Positions 44,246 to 50,832 of a stretch of 64,000 bases of DNA are shown one piece after another. Position 1 is the first letter of the stretch, and each line of letters starts with the position of its first letter. Position numbers and translations under genes: made by a program. Under the pieces are notes generated by a model, which was not told the origin of the DNA, did no database searches, and worked only from the letters and a program-made list of their open reading frames with translations. Source of the DNA: Collinsella sp. (GTDB taxonomy: Bacteria > Actinomycetota > Coriobacteriia > Coriobacteriales > Coriobacteriaceae); assembly GCA_019419585.1 (NCBI GenBank), contig DXZQ01000007.1, positions 1 to 64,000 on the forward strand. The letters run 5' to 3'.

Positions 44246-44647
44246 TTACAGGCGGTCCTTGTTCTCGGCCTTGACGGCGTGCGCCTGCTGGACAAAGAAC
44301 AGGTCGTAGACCACGATGACAAAGGCGCCGATGTTAACGGCGCTGCCGCCGAGCGCGGGAAGCGTGAGCACCGCCTGGGCAAGCGTGGCGACCGCGGCAA
44401 CAATACCGAGCTTAAACGCGCCGTCTACCTGCGAAGGTTTGTTGGCACCCTTGATGCCCGCAACGCCGGCGGCCAGATCGACAACGCCCTTGGCGATAAT
44501 CACAGCCGCGGCGAGGATGGCGTTCGATCCGTAGGTGGACTCGAGCTTACCGGTCGCGATGCCGGCGATTCCAATGATGAGACTGGCGATGCCCAGAACA
44601 AAATAAATCAGGGCAAGGATTTTGAGTGTCTTGCGAGCGGCGCTCAT
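44246..44647 (-). CDS. Small four-span membrane protein, unknown function
   Basis: 133 residues from ATG 44647 (AAAGGA 6 bases upstream); the open frame extends to 44806 but without a site. Four spans: ILALIYFVLGIASLIIGIAG, NAILAAAVIIAKGVVDLAAG, FKLGIVAAVATLAQAVLTLP and NIGAFVIVVYDLFFVQQAHA. The G-rich repeat of two hairpins suggests a small transporter-like or sensor subunit; not a family I can name. Confidence 0.8.
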   Translation of the reverse strand: MSAARKTLKILALIYFVLGIASLIIGIAGIATGKLESTYGSNAILAAAVIIAKGVVDLAAGVAGIKGANKPSQVDGAFKLGIVAAVATLAQAVLTLPALGGSAVNIGAFVIVVYDLFFVQQAHAVKAENKDRL

Positions 44648-44876
44648 AGCTGGTCCTTTCGATGCGGGCGCGGAGAATCTGTCGCACCCAGGTTGCGGCA
44701 CATATCGTGAAGCACATTGTAGTTCAACGGGGCGATGCATGCGTTTGAAAGCGTTTCTTACCTGCACGGTCCAACCTTTCAAAAAGGAAAGCTGGGCGTA
44801 AGGCAAATCGATGGCAGCTCATGTGCGGCGCTGAGATGATGAGGCCGTAACAAGGAGCTGGTCTCAAGGAGGAGCC

Positions 44877-45020
44877 ATGATGTACGGAACAGGGCAAGTG
44901 CGCGAGCCGCGGTCGTTGGGAAGGCGCATGGGTGATTCTGTGATCGCTGCCGTGTGCACGGGATTGATGGCGGTGCTTTGCATTGGGATGCTGTGGGCCA
45001 TGTCGCATGTGGGACAATAG
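44877..45020 (+). CDS. 47-residue single-span membrane peptide
   Basis: Starts at ATGATG with an excellent AAGGAGGAG site. Sequence: basic N-terminus (REPRSLGRRMGD) then a hydrophobic span VIAAVCTGLMAVLCIGMLWA and a short tail SHVGQ. The strong ribosome site and hydrophobic core argue for a real gene, but no homologue is known to me. It is 63 bp ahead of the RsmJ gene. Confidence 0.55.
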   Translation: MMYGTGQVREPRSLGRRMGDSVIAAVCTGLMAVLCIGMLWAMSHVGQ

Positions 45021-45083
45021 CGGACGGTTGGGTGCCGACATGAATGGCGCCCGTGTATTTGTTTTGTTTGCTAAGGAGTGTCC

Positions 45084-45788
45084 ATGGGCGTCGTCGATCC
45101 CTTTTCTGTTGCTCGGGCGGCAGGGCTCGAGTTAACCAGGACACCCGAGGGCCTTACGCTCACCGACGGCACGATGGAGTTGCGTGCCGATTTTGGCCGC
45201 ATGCTTCCGCGGCTCAAGCAGGGCCGTCTGCAGCAAGAGCTACTGGTGAAGGCTGCGCGCGCAAAAGGCATCGAGCAGCCATGGGCGATTGACGCCACGG
45301 CAGGCTTTGGCGAGGATTCGCTGCTGCTAGCGGCCGCGGGCTTTACCGTCGATTTGTATGAACAGGATTGCGTGATTGCGGCGCTCCTCAAGGATGCCTT
45401 GGATCGCGCGGTAGATGATCCGGCGCTTGCGGTTGCCGTGTCGCGTATGCGCTTACATGCGGGCGAGGATAGCATTGCTGGCCTTCGCCATACAGCTGAG
45501 CTGATCGGGCAGGGCGAGCTTGCCGCTCCCGACGTGGTGTATCTGGACCCCATGTTTCCCGAGCGCACCAAGAGCGCGGCGGTTAAAAAGAAGTTCCAGC
45601 TCTTGCACCATTTGGAGCAGCCGTGCGCCGATGAGGAGACGCTGGTCGAGGCTGCGCTTGCACCGCGCCCGCGCAAGGTCGTTATCAAGCGGCCGGTAAA
45701 GGGCCCGCTGCTTGCCGGCGTTAAGCCGAGCTATCAACTTGCGGGCAAGGCCGTTCGTTACGATGTTTTGGTGCCGCCGCGCCCGTAG
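45084..45788 (+). CDS. rsmJ: 16S rRNA (guanine(1516)-N2)-methyltransferase RsmJ-like
   Basis: 234 residues from ATG 45084 (AAGGAG five bases before). SAM site WAIDATAGFGEDSLLLAAAG, then VDLYEQDCVIAALLKDALD and the catalytic DVVYLDPMFPERTKSAAVKK followed by KVVIKRPVKGPLLAG. These match RsmJ (YhiQ), which methylates 16S rRNA near the decoding site. Slightly shorter than E. coli RsmJ. The 47-residue peptide gene upstream may share its promoter. Confidence 0.85.
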   Translation: MGVVDPFSVARAAGLELTRTPEGLTLTDGTMELRADFGRMLPRLKQGRLQQELLVKAARAKGIEQPWAIDATAGFGEDSLLLAAAGFTVDLYEQDCVIAALLKDALDRAVDDPALAVAVSRMRLHAGEDSIAGLRHTAELIGQGELAAPDVVYLDPMFPERTKSAAVKKKFQLLHHLEQPCADEETLVEAALAPRPRKVVIKRPVKGPLLAGVKPSYQLAGKAVRYDVLVPPRP

Positions 45789-45836
45789 CTTGCGCGCGAT
45801 AGCTGGCGCTCCGTCAGTGCCGTGCCGAAGTGGCGC

Positions 45837-46133
45837 CTATTTCCAAGGGTGCGACGTCAGGTGCCATCCGCCGCAGTATTCGCATTTGTAGCAGGCCAAA
45901 CCGCGCCGTCCGCGGTTTTCGCAGTCGGCCATAACTGCCTCGGCCTCGGCGCGCGTGTCGTAACGGTTTTTGCGCTCGCACGACTTGTAGCGCCAGGCTT
46001 CATCGCGCTCGGCGTCTAGTGCGTCGCGGCGCACGTCTTCGCGTGCAAACAGGTCGCTCATATCGCCGCCCGTGGCAGCGCCCAAAAACTCGCTTTTGGC
46101 TTTTGACCAGGCGGCTCGCTTTTTGCTACCCAT
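45837..46133 (-). CDS. Small zinc-ribbon-like protein, unknown function
   Basis: 98 residues. N-terminal basic helix, then a C-terminal CYKCEYCGGWHLTSH, which looks like a one-knuckle zinc ribbon (CxxC with C/H partners). Short proteins with CGxWH ends occur in phages and Actinobacteria as hypothetical proteins. Weak AAGGG site upstream. It is divergent from the GNAT gene, and an 9-bp inverted repeat (TTGGTATCA) lies between them. Confidence 0.7.
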   Translation of the reverse strand: MGSKKRAAWSKAKSEFLGAATGGDMSDLFAREDVRRDALDAERDEAWRYKSCERKNRYDTRAEAEAVMADCENRGRRGLACYKCEYCGGWHLTSHPWK

Positions 46134-46157
46134 CTGCTTCGCGCCCTTCTCAAAACG

Positions 46158-46189
46158 TTGGTATCATTGCTCAATCAAAGTGATACCAA
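46158..46189. promoter_or_regulatory. TTGGTATCA inverted repeat between divergent genes
   Basis: TTGGTATCA (46158-46166) is inverted as TGATACCAA (46181-46189). It lies between the zinc-ribbon gene and the GNAT gene, so it may be a shared operator. Confidence 0.5.
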
Positions 46190-46207
46190 TAAACGTGAGG
46201 TCGCCGC

Positions 46208-46699
46208 GTGATGATCAGAAAAACCCTCGAGACCGACATTCCCGCCGTCATGGCTATCTATGACGCGGCCCGCGCCTTTATGCGCGCGCATGGCAACGCC
46301 ACGCAGTGGCCCGAGGGCACGCCTTCGGCCGAGCAGCTGGCTGCCGATATTGCCGCTGGTGGCAGTTACGTGTGCGAAGTCGACGGCCGCGTGGTGGCGA
46401 CGTTTGCCTTTTTACCGGGTCCGGACGAGTGCTATGACGTGATTGAGGACGGTCAATGGCGCAGCGACACTCCGTATGCCGTGCTGCATCGCGTGGCATC
46501 CGACGGCACCGTGCACGGTATCGCGGCGGCGATGTTTGCCTTTGCCAAGGAATGCGCCGACCATCTGCGTATTGACACGCACGAGGACAACTTGCCCATG
46601 CAGGGCGCCATCGCCAAGGCGGGGTTCGAGCGTGTCGGTATCGTCTATGTGTCCGACGGCACGGCGCGTGTCGCGTTTGATTGGCTGCGCGAGGCGTAG
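46208..46699 (+). CDS. GNAT-family N-acetyltransferase
   Basis: 163 residues; start GTG 46208 or ATG 46211 with GAGG upstream. GNAT fold: MIRKTLETDIPAVMAIYDAA, motif-like YVCEVDGRVVATFAFLPGPD, YAVLHRVASDGTVHGIAAAM (acetyl-CoA region) and RIDTHEDNLPMQGAIAKAGF (E/DxxNxPMQ pattern of the YjcF-like group). The substrate is unknown. A strong terminator follows. Confidence 0.9.
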   Translation: MMIRKTLETDIPAVMAIYDAARAFMRAHGNATQWPEGTPSAEQLAADIAAGGSYVCEVDGRVVATFAFLPGPDECYDVIEDGQWRSDTPYAVLHRVASDGTVHGIAAAMFAFAKECADHLRIDTHEDNLPMQGAIAKAGFERVGIVYVSDGTARVAFDWLREA

Positions 46700-46733
46700 G
46701 AGCCAAGGCACGTCTCATCACCCAGCTCAAATA

Positions 46734-46764
46734 AAAAATGGCCCCGAGTGGGGCCATTTTTGGT
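46734..46764. terminator. Bidirectional rho-independent terminator
   Basis: AAAAATGGCCCC, GAGT, then GGGGCCATTTTT: 12-bp stem with A- and T-tracts on both sides (46734-46764). It closes the GNAT transcript and could also end a leftward RNA from the structured region to its right. Confidence 0.9.
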
Positions 46765-46935
46765 AAAACGCGTCGTTGTGGGACTCGCATTGTTACCGCC
46801 CCAGATGAACCCGGGCAGACAAAAAGGGGAGGTGCCGGCTTTCGCAAGGCGCGAACCTGCGAAAATCGCCGTGCGGCAACGCGGGGCGATGAGCTCGGTC
46901 GGGGGATAGGGCCCGCTTCGCCCGCCGGCCCGTAA
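46765..46935 (-). ncRNA. Candidate structured RNA or leader upstream of the TetM-like gene
   Basis: This 170-bp GC-rich stretch holds no gene but folds well: ATCGCC/GGCGAT hairpin with a GCAA loop, TTTCGCA..TGCGAAA hairpin, and a GGGCC/GGCCC stem. On the minus strand an extended -10 (TGATACAAT, 46938-46946) precedes it and the strong terminator at 46734-46764 follows it, so an RNA of about 170-200 nt could be made. On the plus strand it would be the leader of the TetM-like gene. No match to known SRP, 6S or RNase P motifs that I can see. Confidence 0.3.
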
Positions 46936-47005
46936 ATTGTATCATCCAGTGTGGAACGAGAGTGCCCGTTGCCACGTGCGATGGGCTTGCAATAAGAGGA
47001 GAGCC

Positions 47006-49009
47006 ATGTCGAAGCAAGCGGTCGTTGGAATCTTGGCGCATGTCGATGCCGGCAAGACTACGCTGGCCGAGGCCATGCTGTTCAACGCAGGTCGCATTCG
47101 CAAGCGCGGCCGTGTGGACGACGGTGACTCGCACCTGGATACCAACGCTATCGAGCGCGAGCGCGGCATCACGATTTTCTCGTCGCAGGCTGTGCTCGAT
47201 CACGAAGATACTCACGTTATGCTCGTGGACGCTCCCGGTCACGTGGATTTTTCGGCCGAGGCGGAGCGCACGTTGCGCGCGCTCGACTACGCGATTTTGG
47301 TTGTGGGCGCCAACTACGGCGTGCAGGGACACACCGAAACCCTGTGGCGCCTGCTTGCGCGCTATGACATCCCGACGTTCGTCTTTATCAATAAAATCGA
47401 TTTGGAGAATCCTGGCCGCGATATTTTGCTGGCACAGCTTGGGCAGCGCCTTTCCGAGGGCTGCTTAGATGCCAACGAACTGCTGGCGGGTGGCGCCGCT
47501 TGGGAGGACGCTGCCGCGTTGGACGAGGCGGCCCTCGAGGAGTTTCTTGAGACGGGTGAGCTTTCCGTCGCAACGCTGTCGCGCATGGTTGCCGAGCGCA
47601 AGCTCTTTCCCTGCTTTGCCGGCTCGGCGCTCAAGGACCAGGGCGTGGGCGAGCTGTTGGATGGCATGTGCACGCTGATGCGTGAACAGGCGTGGGCCCC
47701 GGAGTTCGCCGCGCGCGTCTATCGTGTCAGCCGAGGCGTTCGCGGCGAGCGCTTGTCTTGGGTTAAAGTGACCGGCGGCACGCTGCGTGCAAAACAGATG
47801 ATCGAGGGGCGCTCCGGTGCCGAGGTATGGGAGCAGAAGGTCGATCAGGTACGCATCTATAACGGCGAGAAGTACGAGCTTGCCCAGGAAGTTGCTGCTG
47901 GCGGTATTTGTGCCGTGACGGGTCTTGCGCACGTTCGCCCGGGGGATGCCTTGGGCGCGGAGCCCGGGTGCGATGCGCCCGTCATTGCGCCGGTTCTCAC
48001 CTATACGGTGCTACCGGGCGAACACGATGTCCATGCGGTGTTCAAAGCGCTGACCGAGTTGGCCGACGAAGACCCCATGCTCGGCGTAAGTTGGAATACG
48101 CATCTTGAGCAGATCCATTTGCAGTTGATGGGTGCCGTGCAACTCGAGGTCGTGCAGCGGGTGTTGGCCGATCGCTTTGGCCTTTCGATCGAGTTTGAGC
48201 CCGGCGGCATTCTGTATAAGGAGACTATCTCGCAGCCGGTCGAGGGCGTGGGCCACTTTGAACCACTGCGCCATTACGCCGAGGTGCATCTGCGCTTGGA
48301 GCCGCTGCCAGCGGGCTCGGGCGTGCAATTTGGTACCGTTGCCTCGACCGATGAGCTCGATTTGAACTGGCAGCGCCTGGCGCTCACCAACGCCATGGAG
48401 CGCGATCACCTGGGTGTGCTGACCGGCTCGCCCATCACCGATGTGCGCATTACGCTCACGGGCGGCCGTGCGCATGCCAAGCATACCGAGGGCGGTGACT
48501 TTCGGCAGGCCACGTATCGCGCGATTCGCCAGGGCTTGATGCGGGCGCGTGAGGCCGGTGCGGCGGTGCTGCTGGAACCGTGGTATCACTTTGAGCTCGA
48601 GGTGCCGGGGGAGTGCGTGGGCAGGGCGCTCTCGGATGTCACGCGCATGGGCGCCGAGTACGACCCGCCGGCGATGGCGGGCGACCGGGCAAAACTCATG
48701 GGTCGCGTGCCGGCATCCGAGGTGCAGGATTACGCGCTGGAGGTGGCTGCCTACACGAGCGGCCGCGGACATCTGTACCTGGAGTTCGCCGGTTATGCGG
48801 CTTGCCATGATGCCGAGCGCGTCATCGAGGCGGCCGCCTATGAGCCCGAGGCCGATCTGCCCAACACGCCCGACTCGGTCTTTTGCGCTCACGGTGCCGG
48901 CTACACGGTCAAATGGTATGACGTGCCCGCCGCAGCGCACGTAAAGATCGATCCCGCCACCTTCCGTCCCTGGCGAGCAGCAGACGCCGAGTTTTTCGGC
49001 CACATGTGA
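47006..49009 (+). CDS. TetM-like ribosomal protection / translation GTPase
   Basis: 667 residues from ATG 47006 (AGAGGAGA site); the frame's earlier Met (46937) lies in the upstream structured region. EF-G-type G domain: VVGILAHVDAGKTTLAEAML, ERERGITIFSS, VDAPGHVDFSAEAERTLRAL, FINKIDLENPG. Domain II-V follow as in Tet(M)/Tet(W): HYAEVHLRLEPLPAGSGVQF and YTSGRGHLYLEFAGY. Ribosomal protection proteins displace tetracycline. Its chromosomal setting and divergence from Tet(M) make a housekeeping or different-antibiotic role possible; resistance should not be assumed. The last codon and stop lie in palindrome R4. Confidence 0.88.
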   Translation: MSKQAVVGILAHVDAGKTTLAEAMLFNAGRIRKRGRVDDGDSHLDTNAIERERGITIFSSQAVLDHEDTHVMLVDAPGHVDFSAEAERTLRALDYAILVVGANYGVQGHTETLWRLLARYDIPTFVFINKIDLENPGRDILLAQLGQRLSEGCLDANELLAGGAAWEDAAALDEAALEEFLETGELSVATLSRMVAERKLFPCFAGSALKDQGVGELLDGMCTLMREQAWAPEFAARVYRVSRGVRGERLSWVKVTGGTLRAKQMIEGRSGAEVWEQKVDQVRIYNGEKYELAQEVAAGGICAVTGLAHVRPGDALGAEPGCDAPVIAPVLTYTVLPGEHDVHAVFKALTELADEDPMLGVSWNTHLEQIHLQLMGAVQLEVVQRVLADRFGLSIEFEPGGILYKETISQPVEGVGHFEPLRHYAEVHLRLEPLPAGSGVQFGTVASTDELDLNWQRLALTNAMERDHLGVLTGSPITDVRITLTGGRAHAKHTEGGDFRQATYRAIRQGLMRAREAGAAVLLEPWYHFELEVPGECVGRALSDVTRMGAEYDPPAMAGDRAKLMGRVPASEVQDYALEVAAYTSGRGHLYLEFAGYAACHDAERVIEAAAYEPEADLPNTPDSVFCAHGAGYTVKWYDVPAAAHVKIDPATFRPWRAADAEFFGHM

Positions 49010-49033
49010 CAAAGGGACAGCCCCTTTGTCACA
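49005..49033. repeat. GGGAC-core palindrome R4, containing the stop codon of the TetM-like gene
   Basis: TGTGACAAAGGGAC (49005-49018), A, then GCCCCTTTGTCACA to 49033. The gene's stop TGA is at 49007-49009, inside the first arm. The element has thus formed part of the gene's end. Confidence 0.88.
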
Positions 49034-49038
49034 TGCTA

Positions 49039-49069
49039 TTGGTATAACTCAGTATAAGTTGGTATAACT
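49039..49069 (+). repeat. Pair of 11-bp direct repeats before the AAA ATPase
   Basis: TTGGTATAACT at 49039-49049 and again at 49059-49069, 20 bp apart (two helical turns), with GTATAAG between. They lie 34-64 bp before the ATG and contain TATAAC, so may be an operator overlapping the promoter, or iteron-like sites. Confidence 0.6.
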
Positions 49070-49102
49070 GTTACTAGGGTTTGCCAATCCGAGGAGGCCG
49101 AT

Positions 49103-50221
49103 ATGAATCCAAATCCCTTTAAGCCCACAGCTGGTAAGCGGCCTCCGATACTCATCGGTCGCGAGTCGGTCATCGAAGATTTTGAGGAAGGGCTCGACAA
49201 CGGCGCCGGAGCGCCGGGCAGGCTCATGCTCATTACGGGAAACCGCGGCTGTGGCAAAACGGTTCTCCTGCGGGAGCTGCAACGTCTAGCCAGCGAGCGC
49301 GGATGGGCGGTTGTCTCCGATTCCGCTTCGCTTGGTTTGTGCGACCGCTTGGCCGACGCGCTTCGCTCGAATAAACCCGTTGTGACGTCAATGGAGTTTG
49401 GGCCGTCGTTTGGCCGGATGTCGGTCGAGGCGGCGCGGGCAAAAGGCGAGACATTGCGAGGGCTGGTCAACGAGCGTCTCAAGAAGCTCGGTCCGGGCAA
49501 GGGCGTCTTGTTTGCGATTGACGAGGCACAATCGGTGTCTATCGAGGAACTGGCGGCTCTTGCCGTCCTCTATCAGCAGGTGCTCGGAGACCAGGATGCC
49601 ACGGGCTTGCCCGATAGCGACCAGCGCGGTCTTGCGCTGGCGTTCGCCGGCTTGCCCAGTATGGTTGACGATCTGCTCGAAGAGCCGAGCGTGACGTTTT
49701 TGCGGCGTGCCCAGCAGCGTACGTTGGGGGCAATATCTTTGCCCAAAGTGCGCGATTCGTATATCCAGACGGTCAAAGACGCTGGTCTTTACGTTGACGC
49801 GGAGACGGCGGACCTTGCGGCGCGCAAGAGCATGGGGCATCCCTATATGGTTCAGCTGGTGGGCTATTACATGTGGCGGTCTGCTGTCCGGCGTGGCTCG
49901 CAGGTCATCGAAAGGCGCGATGTCGAGAATGGCCATGCGGATGCCGTCTCCGAGTTCTACGAAGCGGTTGACGCACCTCTGTATTACGGTCTGCGCAGCC
50001 CTCAGCGCCTCTTTATCGAGGCTATGGCGGTTGACGAGGACAAGCCGACGCGCACGGCGGATATCATTGAGCGCTGCGACCGTACCCAGAGCTGGGCGAG
50101 TAAATATCGCGCAAGCCTGATTCGCGAGCGCGTCATCGAGGCCGCCGGATACGGCCTTGTGCGGTTTACCGTGCCCATGCTGGGCGAGTATATCCGCGAC
50201 CGCGTTTTATGGCACGAGTAA
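49103..50221 (+). CDS. AAA-type ATPase (archaeal-ATPase/STAND-like)
   Basis: 372 residues; GAGG site before ATG. RLMLITGNRGCGKTVLLREL (Walker A), KGVLFAIDEAQSVSIEELAA (Walker B, Asp-Glu), ALAFAGLPSMVDDLLEEP (sensor-like) and a C-terminal winged-helix-like part (RTADIIERCDRTQSWASKYR). The pattern matches single-protein P-loop ATPases of the archaeal ATPase family, which act as switches or helicase loaders in mobile and stress contexts. Role unknown. It is flanked by palindromes R4 and R5, with 20-bp-spaced direct repeats in front. Confidence 0.85.
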   Translation: MNPNPFKPTAGKRPPILIGRESVIEDFEEGLDNGAGAPGRLMLITGNRGCGKTVLLRELQRLASERGWAVVSDSASLGLCDRLADALRSNKPVVTSMEFGPSFGRMSVEAARAKGETLRGLVNERLKKLGPGKGVLFAIDEAQSVSIEELAALAVLYQQVLGDQDATGLPDSDQRGLALAFAGLPSMVDDLLEEPSVTFLRRAQQRTLGAISLPKVRDSYIQTVKDAGLYVDAETADLAARKSMGHPYMVQLVGYYMWRSAVRRGSQVIERRDVENGHADAVSEFYEAVDAPLYYGLRSPQRLFIEAMAVDEDKPTRTADIIERCDRTQSWASKYRASLIRERVIEAAGYGLVRFTVPMLGEYIRDRVLWHE

Positions 50222-50250
50222 TGTGACAAAGGGACTGTCCCTTTGTCATA
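50222..50250. repeat. GGGAC-core palindrome, copy R5
   Basis: Starts on the base after the ATPase stop (TAA 50219-50221). TGTGACAAAGGGAC, T, GTCCCTTTGTCATA; the central base is T rather than A, that is, the element is inverted relative to R3, and one outer base differs. Confidence 0.9.
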
Positions 50251-50274
50251 TCGATGTTTGAGAGAGGTCAAAGC

Positions 50275-50832
50275 ATGGTGATTCATACCGAGCGCTTGAC
50301 GCTTCGTCCGTGGCGCGAGGCGGATGCGGAAAGCCTGTTTACATTTGCGAGCGACCCAGACGTGGGGCCGGCTGCGGGCTGGCCGCCCCATCGAAGCGTT
50401 GAGGAGAGCGGGGAGATCATTCGGACGGTCTTTACGGCGCCCCATACCTTTGCCGTTTGCCTGACTGCGACAGACGAGCCCGTGGGCAGCATCGGGCTCA
50501 TGCCGCCTCGCTGCGAGTCGAACGATCAAAGTGCTGGGCCCGAACTCGAGGTGGGGTATTGGGTCGCTAAGCCGTTCTGGGGTCGAGGCTTTGCTCCCGA
50601 AGCGGTGCGAGCCATGCAGCGTTATGCGTTCGAAACGCTTGGCTGCAAGGCACTTTGGTGCGGATATTACGAGGGTAATAACAAGTCGTTACGCGTTCAG
50701 CAAAAGTGTGGATTCGCGCCGCATCACATTGAGCGCGACGTGCCCTGCGAGCTTATGGGCGATGTACGTACCGAGTGCTTTACGTATTTGACCTGCGAAG
50801 ACTGGCGCAGGCAGGCGGAAGGGGAACGATGA
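50275..50832 (+). CDS. GNAT acetyltransferase, RimJ/RimL type
   Basis: 185 residues from ATG 50275. Acetyltransf_3 pattern: HTERLTLRPWREADAESLFT, VGSIGLMPPR, ELEVGYWVAKPFWGRGFAPE AVRAMQRYAFETLG and GNNKSLRVQQKCGFAPHHIE (N-K-S/R motif, acetyl-CoA site). Its stop overlaps the ATG of the UvrA paralogue by four bases, so both are translated together. Substrate unknown; RimJ/RimL-like enzymes acetylate protein N-termini or antibiotics. Confidence 0.9.
   Translation: MVIHTERLTLRPWREADAESLFTFASDPDVGPAAGWPPHRSVEESGEIIRTVFTAPHTFAVCLTATDEPVGSIGLMPPRCESNDQSAGPELEVGYWVAKPFWGRGFAPEAVRAMQRYAFETLGCKALWCGYYEGNNKSLRVQQKCGFAPHHIERDVPCELMGDVRTECFTYLTCEDWRRQAEGER

Noticed and set aside
47006..49009. Acquired tetracycline-resistance gene tet(M)/tet(W)
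   Set aside because: Family fold is right, but the sequence is well diverged, there is no transposon around it and its base composition matches the chromosome; resistance cannot be claimed.
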